Shown: positions 8,961 to 21,087 of the stretch, one piece after another
Layout: each line of letters begins with the position of its first letter
Position numbering within the stretch: position 1 is the stretch's first letter
NCBI RefSeq assembly: GCF_030815415.1
Contig: NZ_JAUSWW010000001.1
Span: 6,076,001-6,140,000 of the forward strand
Length of the DNA stretch: 64,000 bases
Direction: 5' to 3'
DNA from: Streptomyces canus
GTDB lineage: Bacteria; Actinomycetota; Actinomycetes; Streptomycetales; Streptomycetaceae
The notes under the pieces: generated by a model
Seen by the model: only the letters and a program-made list of their open reading frames with translations
Told to the model about the DNA's origin: nothing
The model's database searches: none
Made by a program: the position numbers and the translations under genes

Positions 8961-9230
8961 CGGCCGATTCTGCTCGGGATTCGGGCGTGGACGCCATCCT
9001 TTCGCTCTGTGTGAGCGGGTGATCACAGTTCGCGCAAAACGTCGAGAGGACGCGGCACCATCCGCAACCTCCGTCCGTTGTCCCCTTTGACGGAGATTTG
9101 AAGCAGCGGACGGTCGGCGCCCTCGGCAGGCTCCCGGCGTGGCCGGGTCCTCGCATACGATGGCCGTTGCTCAGTCAAGTCAAATGGAAAACGACCGTCC
9201 CAGGCCCGACCGGCAAGGAGACTTACCCCC

Positions 9231-12068
<2,838 letters not shown>

Positions 12069-12094
12069 CGGTGTCTGTGACGCTGTAGCGGTGT

Positions 12095-12129
12095 GAAGGG
12101 CCGGGCCACCTGGGGTGGCCCGGCCCTTC
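12095..12129. terminator. Bidirectional terminator between secA and convergent gene
   Basis: Perfect 16-bp stem: GAAGGGCCGGGCCACC at 12095-12110 pairs with GGTGGCCCGGCCCTTC at 12114-12129 across a 3-base loop. It sits midway between the secA stop and the stop of the opposite-strand gene, so it can serve both. Confidence 0.9.
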
Positions 12130-12150
12130 CGCGTTCGTCGGCGGGCGGTG

Positions 12151-12768
12151 TCAGACGTCGTCCGTGCGGGCGGCCCTGGGGCCGCCCAGTTCCACCGCCG
12201 CGCAGCGCCAGCGCCGGTCCCGGCCCTGTTCCAGACGGAAGGCCATCGCGCGGAGCTGGTCGCCGGCGCCGATACGGGCGAAGGCCTCGACCGCTCCGTC
12301 GCGGGGGACGTAGTAGCCGATGTCGCGGATGACGGGGCGGGTGCCGTGGGTGCGGAGGGGGCCGCGTTCGGCGAGCACGGCGAGTTCGTCGTAGGCCTGG
12401 CCGATGGTGTGCCGGAGCATCGAGTGGACGGGGCGCTGGCCGCTGAGGACCGCGAGGAGGAGGTCGGCGAAGAGGTCGGTGGGGCGGGGCTGGGGGATCG
12501 GCCTGCGCGGGGCCCGGGAAGGGACGACAGGGGCGCCGAGGGGCCTTTCGCGGGCCTCCGAGCGGGTCGTCGGCGGGCGGTTGTCGGCAGGGGCGGTGTG
12601 CGGGCCGGTGCCGGTCCGTGAGCCCGGCGGGCGGCCGTCGTCCGCGGTCGTGCGGGGCGTGCCGCCGGTCGGGGTGCGGGGCGGGGTGGTGCCCGGGCGG
12701 CGGGCGTCACGGCGGCCCGGGGGGCGGCTGCCCGGACGGTTCTGTGCCCTGGTCATGACCTTGTTCAT
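12151..12768 (-). CDS. Rv3235-family conserved protein
   Basis: Conserved actinobacterial protein of unknown function, found next to secA in many genomes. From the ATG at 12768 (GGGG ribosome site) it has 205 residues. The first ~95 residues are a disordered Pro/Arg/Gly/Thr-rich segment. The folded part begins at RPTDLFADLLLAVLSGQRPVHSM and ends with RWRCAAVEL. This C-terminal part resembles the Rv3235 domain. A second ATG four codons in is possible. The longer upstream frame is open only by base composition. Confidence 0.75.
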   Translation of the reverse strand: MNKVMTRAQNRPGSRPPGRRDARRPGTTPPRTPTGGTPRTTADDGRPPGSRTGTGPHTAPADNRPPTTRSEARERPLGAPVVPSRAPRRPIPQPRPTDLFADLLLAVLSGQRPVHSMLRHTIGQAYDELAVLAERGPLRTHGTRPVIRDIGYYVPRDGAVEAFARIGAGDQLRAMAFRLEQGRDRRWRCAAVELGGPRAARTDDV

Positions 12769-13086
12769 GGGGTCCCCGTTCGGTGGGCCCGGCGTTGTAC
12801 CGGGCGGTAACTTTGTGTTGGGGATCTTGTACGGGGCCGCGGGTGGCCGCGGCAAGGAAGCCAAGGGCCGGGTCGAGCGGCCGGAACGTTCACTTATCCG
12901 AGTGACCGAGGCGGGCTGAAGGCCGTGACCGCGGGGGCGCACCGGGTGAGTTCCGGGACCAGGGTGGACGCCTGCGGACGTAGAGGCAGGGACTCGAAAG
13001 GGGACGCCCGCACGTATCCTGAAGGCCTTCACCGAGGCCCCCGCGGAGCACTGCGACCCCGCCCCCGACCACGAAAGCGGCAGCCC
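12769..13086. other. Divergent intergenic region
   Basis: About 320 bases between two divergent genes, with AT-richer patches around 12806-12825 and 12890-12905. It must hold both promoters. I see no strong dyad, RNA gene or coding frame with family resemblance. Confidence 0.5.
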
Positions 13087-13602
13087 ATGCGCGTCTACGT
13101 CCCCCTGACCCTCTCCGGTCTCGCCGAGGCGTACAAGACGGGCGAGCTGGGGCCCGGACCGCTCGTCGCATACGCCGTGACGCCCGCGTTGCGCGAGTGG
13201 TACCTCTCCGACGACATCGAGGAGCTGGAGTACGCGGCGCTGAACCGGGCCGCGCTCGCCTCGCTGCGGCTGCTGGCGGCCGACCCCGGGGCGGTGCGGC
13301 GCCGGGTCGTGGTCGCCGTCGACGTGCCCGACGGCGCGGCGTTCTCCGACCCCGACCGGGGGCTCGACCCGACCGCGCTGGGCCAGGTGCGGGTCGACCG
13401 GGCCGTACCGCTCGGCAAGGCGGCCGCCGTGCACGTCGACGCGAGTGACGCCGAGACGGACGTGACCGCGGCCGCGGAGGCGCTCGCCGCGGCGGAGGGC
13501 GGGGACGACGACGCGCAGTTCGTCGTGGACGGAGCCGGGGACCACGAACTGCTCTGGTTCGCCACGCAGGAGATCCCGAACCTGGTCGGGCTGGGGAACT
13601 GA
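13087..13602 (+). CDS. Conserved actinobacterial protein (DUF6912-like)
   Basis: Protein of 171 residues starting MRVYVPLTLSGLAE at ATG 13087. The upstream open frame is not conserved-looking. It has no membrane helix or signal sequence and is rich in Asp/Glu and Ala. The C-terminal segment HELLWFATQEIPNLV looks like the most constrained part. The family is linked to the secA/Rv3231c neighbourhood in actinobacteria, and I know of no assigned biochemical function. It is followed after 69 bases by the HAD phosphatase. Confidence 0.7.
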   Translation: MRVYVPLTLSGLAEAYKTGELGPGPLVAYAVTPALREWYLSDDIEELEYAALNRAALASLRLLAADPGAVRRRVVVAVDVPDGAAFSDPDRGLDPTALGQVRVDRAVPLGKAAAVHVDASDAETDVTAAAEALAAAEGGDDDAQFVVDGAGDHELLWFATQEIPNLVGLGN

Positions 13603-13671
13603 GGCGCCGGCCGTGCCTCTGTGACCTGCGAGTCACTTGATTGTCAGTGGCGGCGGGTACATTTTTTCGGC

Positions 13672-14346
13672 ATGGGGAAGCAAACGGGCGCGCACATTGT
13701 GTGGGACTGGAACGGGACGCTGTTCCACGACAATGACGCGATCATCGGGGCGACGAACGCGGCGTTCGCCGAGCTGGGACTCGCGCCGATCACGATGGAG
13801 CGGTACCGGGCGCTGTACTGCGTGCCGGTGCCGAAGTTCTACGAGCGGCTGTTGGGGCGGCTGCCGACAGAGGCCGAGTGGGCCGTCATGGACGAGACCT
13901 TCCATCGGTACTACACCGTGCATCGGGTCGGCTGCGGGCTGACGGCCGGCGCGGCCGAGCTGCTCGCGGGGTGGCGGTCGGCGGGGCGCAGCCAGTCGAT
14001 CCTCAGCATGTACGGGCACGAGGAACTGCTTCCGCTGGTCCGGGGGTTCGGGATCGAAGCGCACTTCATACGCGTCGACGGACGGACCGGGCCCTCCGGG
14101 GGCAGCAAGGCCGAGCACATGACCCGGCACCTCGCGGCACTGACGGGGGTGGCCGGAGTGGACCCCGCGCGGACCGTGGTGATCGGCGACGCGGCCGACG
14201 ACGCGGTGGCGGCGCGGCACGTGGGGGCGCGGGCCGTGCTGTACACGGGGGGTTCGCACAGCCGGGCCAGCCTGGAGGAGGTGGGGGTGCCGGTGGTGGA
14301 CACCCTGGCGGAGGCGGTTGTGGAGGCGGAGCGGCTCGCGGCGTAG
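13672..14346 (+). CDS. HAD-superfamily hydrolase (phosphoglycolate-phosphatase-like)
   Basis: HAD phosphatase fold, 224 residues from ATG 13672, where the conserved N-terminus HIVWDWNGTLFHDN begins. Motif I reads D12-W-N-G-T16, so the nucleophile Asp is present. The position usually holding the second Asp (general acid/base) is Asn14. Motif II Ser lies in SILSMYGHEEL, motif III acids in VVIGDAADDAVAARH. A C1-type helical cap lies between motifs I and II. The Asn variant recurs in some HAD subfamilies, so activity is not excluded. Substrate unknown. Confidence 0.8.
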   Translation: MGKQTGAHIVWDWNGTLFHDNDAIIGATNAAFAELGLAPITMERYRALYCVPVPKFYERLLGRLPTEAEWAVMDETFHRYYTVHRVGCGLTAGAAELLAGWRSAGRSQSILSMYGHEELLPLVRGFGIEAHFIRVDGRTGPSGGSKAEHMTRHLAALTGVAGVDPARTVVIGDAADDAVAARHVGARAVLYTGGSHSRASLEEVGVPVVDTLAEAVVEAERLAA

Positions 14347-14491
14347 CGGCGGGGACGGCTCGTCGGGTTCCCGGGGGCGGTGCGGGGGTGAGGGCTGAGC
14401 GGTGGCGGTGCGTGGGTCGGGGGAATCGCGCGACCAGCCCCCACTCAGCCTCAGTCGAACGACTACCTCAGCGGCACGTCCCTCATGCCCC

Positions 14492-15058
14492 TCATGTCAC
14501 CGGCGCCTTCGCCCGCAGGATCGTCAGGAACTCACGCATCCAGCGGGAGTGGTCCGGCCAGGCCCGGGCGGAGACCAGCGTGCCGTCGACCACCGCCTCG
14601 GCGTCCTGGAAGGTGGCGCCGGCCGCCTGCATGTCGAGTTCCAGGGCGGGGTAGGCCGTGACGCGGCGGCCGCGGAGGCCGTCGACCGCGGCGGTGAGCA
14701 GGGGGCCGTGGCAGATCTGGGCGACCGGCTTGTCCGCGTCGAAGAAGGACTTGAGGATCTTGCGGAGTTCGGGGTCGTTGCGCAGGTACTCAGGGGCGCG
14801 GCCGCCGGGGATGACGATCGCGGCGTACTGACCGGGGTCGACCTCGGCGAAGGCCAGGTCGGCGGGCCAGGTGTAGCCGGGCTTCTCGGTGTAGGTGTCG
14901 AAGCCGGGTTCGAAGTCGTGGACCACGAACCGGAGCTTCTTGCGGGTGGGGGCCGCGATATGGACGTCGTAGCCCTCTTCACGGAGGCGCTGGTAGGGGT
15001 ACAGGACCTCCAGTGACTCCGCTGCGTCGCCGGTGACGATCAGGATTTTGGCTGTCAT
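14492..15058 (-). CDS. DJ-1/PfpI-family protein
   Basis: DJ-1/PfpI-superfamily enzyme of 188 residues from ATG 15058. This start opens the family's first strand, TAKILIVTGDAAESLEV. The Cys-His of the nucleophile elbow is in AQICHGPLLTAA, and an upstream glycine loop reads IPGGRAPEYLR. Family members act as glyoxalase III-type or deglycase-type detoxifying enzymes, or as intracellular peptidases; which applies here cannot be told. Convergent with the HAD gene. Confidence 0.82.
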   Translation of the reverse strand: MTAKILIVTGDAAESLEVLYPYQRLREEGYDVHIAAPTRKKLRFVVHDFEPGFDTYTEKPGYTWPADLAFAEVDPGQYAAIVIPGGRAPEYLRNDPELRKILKSFFDADKPVAQICHGPLLTAAVDGLRGRRVTAYPALELDMQAAGATFQDAEAVVDGTLVSARAWPDHSRWMREFLTILRAKAPVT

Positions 15059-15567
15059 GTCGGCAATGTGCATCCGGACCAGGCCCTTGCCAAGGGGGCC
15101 GGTCGACGACACCCACCGCATGGTGCGCGGCTTCCTGCCCCTGTGCAGAACGTCAAAGTTCGACCCCCGGTTTTGTACACATACGGCTCATGACGGGCCC
15201 CCTGTAAGGAGCGATAGCCTTAGTGGCGTGATCAGCGCGATAGTTCGCGGGGGCATCGTTGCCCCTGCCCTGCGCCCGGAGAGCACGGACGACATCCGTG
15301 ACCGGGCGGCGGTCGCTGGTCTTCGCGGGCGGGGCGGGGGCACATGGGCCCCCGGGGCGCCGCGCACATCCCCTGGAGCGGCGTCGCAGAGAGCAGCGTC
15401 ACATCCGTCGGGCGTGCCAAGAATGGCTGATAACCCCCCGCTCATCTCACCTTGCGGCATAGCGTCGGAGCAGACCGGACACCCCGTGTCGCGGCGTTAC
15501 GTCCCAGGGGAAGAGACCGTACTTCCTTCAACGTCACGCAACGGCGCGCGACAGGAGCCAGAGGACA
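15059..15567. other. Intergenic region upstream of the large glutamate dehydrogenase
   Basis: About 500 bases between divergent genes. It includes an AT-rich stretch TTTTGTACACATACGGC around 15171-15187 and a short hairpin (GGGGGC 15336-15341 with GCCCCC 15348-15353). A long untranslated leader for gdhB is plausible. Open frames crossing into gdhB have no family resemblance. Confidence 0.5.
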
Positions 15568-18500
15568 ATGCAGACCAAGCTGGACGAAGCCAAGGCCGAG
15601 CTGCTCGAGAGGGCCGCCCGGGTAGCTGAGAACAGCCCGGTCGGGGGGCACCTACCGACCGGGACGACGGACGAGAGCACCCCTGACCGGGAGACCGTGC
15701 TCGCGTTCCTCCAGCGCTACTACCTGCACACCGCCCCGGAGGATCTCACCGATCGCGACCCGGTCGATGTCTTCGGAGCCGCCTACTCGCACTATCGGCT
15801 GGCCGAGAACCGGCCGCAGGGCACGGCAAGTGTGCGGGTCCTCACGCCCACCGTGGAAGAGAACGGATGGGCGTGCACGCATTCGATCGTCGAGGTCGTC
15901 ACCGACGACATGCCCTTCCTCGTCGACTCCGTCACCAATGAGCTGACCCGGCAGGGGCGCGGCATCCATGTCGTCATCCACCCGCAGGTCGTCGTCCGGC
16001 GGGACGTCACCGGCAAGCTCATCGAGGTGCTCGCCCAGCGACCCAGCGGTGAGCTTCCGCACGACGCGCACACCGAGTCCTGGATCCACGTCGAGATCGA
16101 CCGCGAGACCGACCGCGCGGACCTGAAGCAGATCACCGCCGATCTGCTGCGCGTCCTGTCGGACGTCCGCGAGACCGTCGAGGACTGGGAGAAGATGCGG
16201 GACGCGGCGCTGCGGATGGCCGAGGAGCTGCCCGCCGAGCCCGTCGCCTCCGACCTGCGCGAGCAGGACATCGAGGAGGCCCGCGAGCTGCTGCGCTGGC
16301 TGGCCGCCGATCACTTCACCTTCCTCGGCTACCGCGAGTACCAGCTCCGCGAGGACGACTCCCTCGTCGCCGTGCCGGGCACCGGCCTCGGCATCCTGCG
16401 CTCCGACCCGCATCACGCCGAGGACGAGAGCCACCCCGTCAGCCCCTCCTTCGAGCGGCTGCCCGCCGACGCCCGCGCCAAGGCGCGCGAGCACAAGCTC
16501 CTGGTGCTGACCAAGGCCAACAGCCGGGCGACCGTGCACCGGCCGTCGTACCTGGACTACATCGGTGTGAAGAAGTTCGACGCCGAGGGCAATGTCGTCG
16601 GTGAGCGCCGCTTCCTCGGGCTCTTCTCCTCCGCCGCCTACACCGAGTCCGTCCGCCGGGTCCCCGTCATCCGCCGCAAGGTCGAAGAGGTGCTGCAGCG
16701 CGCGGGCTTCTCTCCCAAAAGCCACGACGGGCGCGACCTGCTCCAGATCCTGGAGACCTACCCGCGCGACGAGCTCTTCCAGACCCCGCCCGACGAGCTG
16801 CAGTCGATCGTCACCTCCGTGCTGTACCTCCAGGAGCGGCGGCGGCTGCGGCTCTACCTGCGCCAGGACGAGTACGGGCGCTACTACTCCGCCCTCGTCT
16901 ACCTGCCGCGCGACCGGTACACCACCGGCGTCCGGCTGCGGATCATCGACATCCTGAAGGAGGAACTCGGCGGCACCAGCGTCGACTTCACCGCCTGGAA
17001 CACCGAGTCGATCCTGTCCCGGCTGCACTTCGTGGTCCGGGTCCCGCAGGGCACCGAGCTGCCGGAGCTCTCCGACCTCGACAAGGAGCGCATCGAGGCG
17101 CGGCTCGTCGAGGCGGCCCGCTCCTGGGCCGACGGCTTCGCCGAGGCTCTCAACAACGAACTCGGCGAGGAGCGCGCCGCCGAGCTGCTGCGCCGGTACG
17201 GCAACGCCTTCCCGGAGGGCTACAAGGCCGACCACACCTCGCGTTCCGCGGTCGCCGACCTCGTCCACCTGGAGAAGCTCACCGAGGACAACAACTTCGC
17301 GCTGAGCCTGTACGAGCCGGTCGGCGCCGCCCCCGAGGAGCGTCGCTTCAAGATCTACCGCAAGGGTGCCGCGATCACCCTGTCCGCCGTGCTGCCGGTC
17401 CTCAACCGGCTCGGCGTCGAGGTCATCGACGAGCGGCCCTACGAGCTGCGCTGCTCGGACCGCAGCATCGCCTGGATCTACGACTTCGGGCTGCGCATGC
17501 CCAAGTCGCAGAACGGCGCCGGGGACTACCTGGGCGACGACGGCCGCGAGCGCTTCCAGGAGGCCTTCGCCGCGACCTGGACAGGGCTGGCGGAGAACGA
17601 CGGCTTCAACGCCCTCGTGCTGAGCGCCGGGCTGAACTGGCGGCAGGCGACGGTGCTGCGGGCGTACGCCAAGTACCTGCGGCAGGCGGGCTCCACCTTC
17701 TCGCAGGACTACATGGAGGACACCCTCCGCAACAACGTCCACACCACGCGGCTGCTCGTCTCCCTGTTCGAGGCGCGAATGTCGCCGGACCGGCAGCGCG
17801 CCGGGCACGAGATCGTGGACGCCCTCCTCGAAGAGGTCGACGCCGCCCTCGACCAGGTCGCGAGCCTCGACGAGGACCGGATCCTGCGGTCGTTCCTGAC
17901 CGTCATCAAGGCGACCCTGCGCACGAACTTCTTCCAGGAGGCGCTCGGCGGCAAGCCGCACGAATACGTGTCCATGAAGTTCGACCCGCAGATGATCCCG
18001 GACCTGCCGGCGCCGCGCCCGGCGTTCGAGATCTGGGTCTACTCGCCGCGCGTCGAGGGCGTGCACCTCCGGTTCGGCAAGGTCGCTCGCGGTGGTCTGC
18101 GCTGGTCCGACCGGCGTGAGGACTTCCGGACCGAGATCCTCGGTCTGGTCAAGGCGCAGATGGTGAAGAACACCGTCATCGTGCCGGTCGGCGCCAAGGG
18201 CGGCTTCGTCGCCAAGCAGCTGCCCGACCCGAGCGTGGACCGGGACGCGTGGCTGGCCGAGGGCATCGCCAGCTACAAGACGTTCATCTCGGCGCTGCTC
18301 GACATCACCGACAACATGGTGGCCGGCGAGGTCGTGCCGCCCGCCGACGTCGTCCGGCACGACGAGGACGACACCTACCTCGTCGTCGCCGCCGACAAGG
18401 GCACCGCGACCTTCTCGGACATCGCCAACGGGGTCGCCGAGTCGTACAACTTCTGGCTCGGCGACGCCTTCGCCTCCGGCGGCTCCGCGGGCTACGACCA

Positions 18501-20499
18501 CAAGGGCATGGGCATCACCGCGCGCGGTGCCTGGGAGTCCGTCAAGCGGCACTTCCGGGAACTGGGTGTGAACACGCAGGCCGAGGACTTCACGGTCGTC
18601 GGCATCGGCGACATGTCCGGTGACGTGTTCGGCAACGGCATGCTGCTCAGCGAGCACATCCGCCTGGTCGCCGCCTTCGACCACCGGCACATCTTCATCG
18701 ACCCGAAGCCGGACGCGGCCACCTCCTACGCCGAGCGCCGCCGCGTCTTCGAGCTGCCGCGCTCCAGCTGGGCCGACTACAACGCCGAGCTCATCTCGGC
18801 CGGAGGCGGTGTGTTCCCCCGCAGCGCCAAGGCCATCCCGGTCAACGCACACATCCGCGAGGCCCTCGGGATCGAGGGCAAGGTCGCCAAGATGACGCCG
18901 GCCGACCTGATGAAGGCCATCCTCAAGGCGCCGGTGGACCTGCTGTGGAACGGCGGCATCGGCACGTACGTCAAGGCCTCCACCGAGACCCACGCCGACG
19001 TCGGCGACAAGGCCAACGACCCGATCCGGGTCGACGGCGCCGACCTGCGGGTCAAGGTCGTCGGCGAGGGCGGCAACCTGGGGCTCACCCAGCTCGGCCG
19101 GATCGAGTTCTCGCTCACCGGCGGGAAGATCAACACCGACGCCATCGACAACAGCGCGGGCGTGGACACCTCCGACCACGAGGTGAACATCAAGATCCTG
19201 CTCAACGGCGTGGTCGCGGACGGCGACATGACCGTCAAGCAGCGCAACAAGCAGCTCGCCGAGATGACCGACGAGGTCGGCCGGCTGGTGCTGCGCAACA
19301 ACTACGCGCAGAACACGGCCATCGCCAACGCGCTGGCCCAGTCCAAGGACATGCTCCACGCCCAGCAGCGCTACCTGCGTCACCTGGTGCGCGCGGGTCT
19401 GCTGGACCGGGCCCTGGAGTTCCTGCCCACCGACCGCCAGATCCGGGAACGCCTGGGCGCCGCACAGGGCCTGACCGGCCCGGAGACGGCTGTCCTCCTG
19501 GCGTACACCAAGATCACGGTCTCCGACGAGCTGCTGCACACCTCGCTCCCGGACGACCCGTATCTGCGCGGTCTGCTCGACTCGTACTTCCCGAGCGCGC
19601 TGCGCGAGAAGTTCGCCGAGCACATCGACAGCCACCCGCTGCGCCGCGAGATCATCACGACGGTGCTGGTCAACGACACGGTCAACACGGGCGGTACGAC
19701 CTATCTGCACCGGCTGCGCGAGGAGACCGGCGCTTCCCTCGAGGAGATCGTCCGGGCGCAGACCGCGGCCCGCGCGATCTTCCGCTCGGCCGTGGTGTGG
19801 GACGCGGTGGAGGCGCTCGACAACCAGGTCGAGGCCGCCGTGCAGACCCGGATCCGGCTGCACTCGCGCCGGCTCGTCGAGCGCGGCACGCGCTGGCTGC
19901 TCAACAACCGGCCGCAGCCGTTGCAGCTCGCCGAGACGGTCGAGTTCTTCTCCGAGCGCGTCGATCAGGTCTGGTCGCAGCTGCCGAAGCTGCTGCGGGG
20001 CGCGGACCTGGAGTGGTACCAGCAGATCTACGACGAGCTGACGGGCGCCGGCGTCCCGGACGAACTCGCCACGCGCGTGGCCGGGTTCTCCTCCGCCTTC
20101 CCGACGCTCGACATCGTCCTGGTGGCCGACCGCATGGGCCGGGAGCCGCTGGATGTCGCGGAGGTCTACTACGACCTCGGCGACCGGCTGCGGATCACCC
20201 AGCTCATGGACCGCATCATCGAGCTGCCCCGTGCCGACCGCTGGCAGTCCATGGCCCGCGCCTCCATCCGCGAGGACCTGTACGCGGCCCACGCGGCGCT
20301 GACCGCCGACGTGCTCGCGGTGGGCAACGGCAGCTCGACTCCCGAGCAGCGCTTCAAGGCGTGGGAGGAGAAGAACGCGGCGATCCTGGGCCGGGCGCGC
20401 TCGACCCTGGAGGAGATCCAGGGCTCGGAGGCGTTCGACCTCGCCAACCTGTCGGTGGCGATGCGGACCATGCGGACGCTGCTGCGGACGCATTCGTAG
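15568..20499 (+). CDS. gdhB: NAD-specific glutamate dehydrogenase, 180-kDa type
   Basis: Oxidatively deaminates glutamate to 2-oxoglutarate with NAD. It belongs to the very large L_180 class first described in Streptomyces clavuligerus. At 1643 residues the length is normal for that class. The first ~700 residues hold ACT-like regulatory segments. The catalytic core includes the glycine/lysine segment PVGAKGGFVAKQLP, the nucleotide-binding stretch TVVGIGDMSGDVFGNGM, and KVVGEGGNLGLTQLGR. A helical C-terminal domain follows. ATG start with an AGGAG-like site in a long intergenic leader. The gene is alone and ends in a clear terminator. An antisense frame of nearly equal length is a composition artefact. 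Confidence 0.95.
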   Translation: MQTKLDEAKAELLERAARVAENSPVGGHLPTGTTDESTPDRETVLAFLQRYYLHTAPEDLTDRDPVDVFGAAYSHYRLAENRPQGTASVRVLTPTVEENGWACTHSIVEVVTDDMPFLVDSVTNELTRQGRGIHVVIHPQVVVRRDVTGKLIEVLAQRPSGELPHDAHTESWIHVEIDRETDRADLKQITADLLRVLSDVRETVEDWEKMRDAALRMAEELPAEPVASDLREQDIEEARELLRWLAADHFTFLGYREYQLREDDSLVAVPGTGLGILRSDPHHAEDESHPVSPSFERLPADARAKAREHKLLVLTKANSRATVHRPSYLDYIGVKKFDAEGNVVGERRFLGLFSSAAYTESVRRVPVIRRKVEEVLQRAGFSPKSHDGRDLLQILETYPRDELFQTPPDELQSIVTSVLYLQERRRLRLYLRQDEYGRYYSALVYLPRDRYTTGVRLRIIDILKEELGGTSVDFTAWNTESILSRLHFVVRVPQGTELPELSDLDKERIEARLVEAARSWADGFAEALNNELGEERAAELLRRYGNAFPEGYKADHTSRSAVADLVHLEKLTEDNNFALSLYEPVGAAPEERRFKIYRKGAAITLSAVLPVLNRLGVEVIDERPYELRCSDRSIAWIYDFGLRMPKSQNGAGDYLGDDGRERFQEAFAATWTGLAENDGFNALVLSAGLNWRQATVLRAYAKYLRQAGSTFSQDYMEDTLRNNVHTTRLLVSLFEARMSPDRQRAGHEIVDALLEEVDAALDQVASLDEDRILRSFLTVIKATLRTNFFQEALGGKPHEYVSMKFDPQMIPDLPAPRPAFEIWVYSPRVEGVHLRFGKVARGGLRWSDRREDFRTEILGLVKAQMVKNTVIVPVGAKGGFVAKQLPDPSVDRDAWLAEGIASYKTFISALLDITDNMVAGEVVPPADVVRHDEDDTYLVVAADKGTATFSDIANGVAESYNFWLGDAFASGGSAGYDHKGMGITARGAWESVKRHFRELGVNTQAEDFTVVGIGDMSGDVFGNGMLLSEHIRLVAAFDHRHIFIDPKPDAATSYAERRRVFELPRSSWADYNAELISAGGGVFPRSAKAIPVNAHIREALGIEGKVAKMTPADLMKAILKAPVDLLWNGGIGTYVKASTETHADVGDKANDPIRVDGADLRVKVVGEGGNLGLTQLGRIEFSLTGGKINTDAIDNSAGVDTSDHEVNIKILLNGVVADGDMTVKQRNKQLAEMTDEVGRLVLRNNYAQNTAIANALAQSKDMLHAQQRYLRHLVRAGLLDRALEFLPTDRQIRERLGAAQGLTGPETAVLLAYTKITVSDELLHTSLPDDPYLRGLLDSYFPSALREKFAEHIDSHPLRREIITTVLVNDTVNTGGTTYLHRLREETGASLEEIVRAQTAARAIFRSAVVWDAVEALDNQVEAAVQTRIRLHSRRLVERGTRWLLNNRPQPLQLAETVEFFSERVDQVWSQLPKLLRGADLEWYQQIYDELTGAGVPDELATRVAGFSSAFPTLDIVLVADRMGREPLDVAEVYYDLGDRLRITQLMDRIIELPRADRWQSMARASIREDLYAAHAALTADVLAVGNGSSTPEQRFKAWEEKNAAILGRARSTLEEIQGSEAFDLANLSVAMRTMRTLLRTHS

Positions 20500-20515
20500 G
20501 CGATACGACGAGAGA

Positions 20516-20548
20516 GGGCGCCCCGGGCCGTCATGGCTCGGGGCGCCC
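20516..20548 (+). terminator. Terminator after gdhB
   Basis: 10-bp perfect stem GGGCGCCCCG (20516-20525) / CGGGGCGCCC (20539-20548), followed by CCTTTCTT. Seventeen bases past the gdhB stop. Confidence 0.88.
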
Positions 20549-20625
20549 CTTTCTTGGCCCGGCTTTTGGTCTGGCTTAGGGAAAATCCGGCGGGTGGCTT
20601 ACCCGGGGCGGCTAAGCCTTGTGCG

Positions 20626-21087
20626 ATGACTGTGAACCTCTCCGAGGAGCGAGCGGCCGCTGCCGCCGTGCCGCTCGAGCGGCTCCGGCGGATCGTCCGT
20701 GAAGTGGTGAACTTCGGGGTCGTCGGCGGCAGCGGTGTCGTGGTGAACTTCCTCGTCTTCAACGTGCTGCTGCACGGCCTCGGTCGGCGGGCGATGGCGG
20801 CGACGGTGCTGGCGAGCCTCGTCGCCATGGGCACGAACTACGTCGGCTTCCGCTTCTTCACCTATCGCGACCGGGATGCGCGCACACGTCAGCAGGTCGT
20901 GCTGTTCTTCGTCTTCAGCGCCATCGGTGTGGCGATGGAGAGCGGCCTCTTCTACGTCGGCTACCACGGCCTGGGCCTTCACGGTCCGCTCGCGTCGAAC
21001 GCCGTGAAGGCCACGTCGATCGTGCTGGCCTCCGCGTTCCGGTTCCTGGTCTACCGGACGTGGGTGTTCCAGCACGAGGTGCGCTAG
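20626..21087 (+). CDS. GtrA-family membrane protein (polyprenyl-linked sugar flippase type)
   Basis: Small four-helix membrane protein of 153 residues, starting at ATG 20626 inside a region upstream of which no better start exists. The helices lie around VNFGVVGGSGVVVNFLVFNVL, AMAATVLASLVAMGTNYVGF (with the conserved N-Y-x-x-x-R-x-x-x-F signature), QQVVLFFVFSAIGVAMESG and ATSIVLASAFRFLVYR. GtrA-like proteins help move lipid-linked sugars across the membrane in wall or O-antigen decoration. It overlaps the convergent ABC ATPase gene by 4 bases, consistent with a shared surface-polysaccharide theme. Confidence 0.85.
   Translation: MTVNLSEERAAAAAVPLERLRRIVREVVNFGVVGGSGVVVNFLVFNVLLHGLGRRAMAATVLASLVAMGTNYVGFRFFTYRDRDARTRQQVVLFFVFSAIGVAMESGLFYVGYHGLGLHGPLASNAVKATSIVLASAFRFLVYRTWVFQHEVR

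Noticed and set aside
15033..15629. Frame upstream of and overlapping gdhB
   Set aside because: It crosses the divergent intergenic region and the gdhB start. No domain, and codon use is atypical.
15652..20493. Open frame of 1613 codons antisense to gdhB
   Set aside because: Its length is explained by the G/C-ending codons of gdhB, which remove stops from the complementary frame. No recognisable motif or start context.
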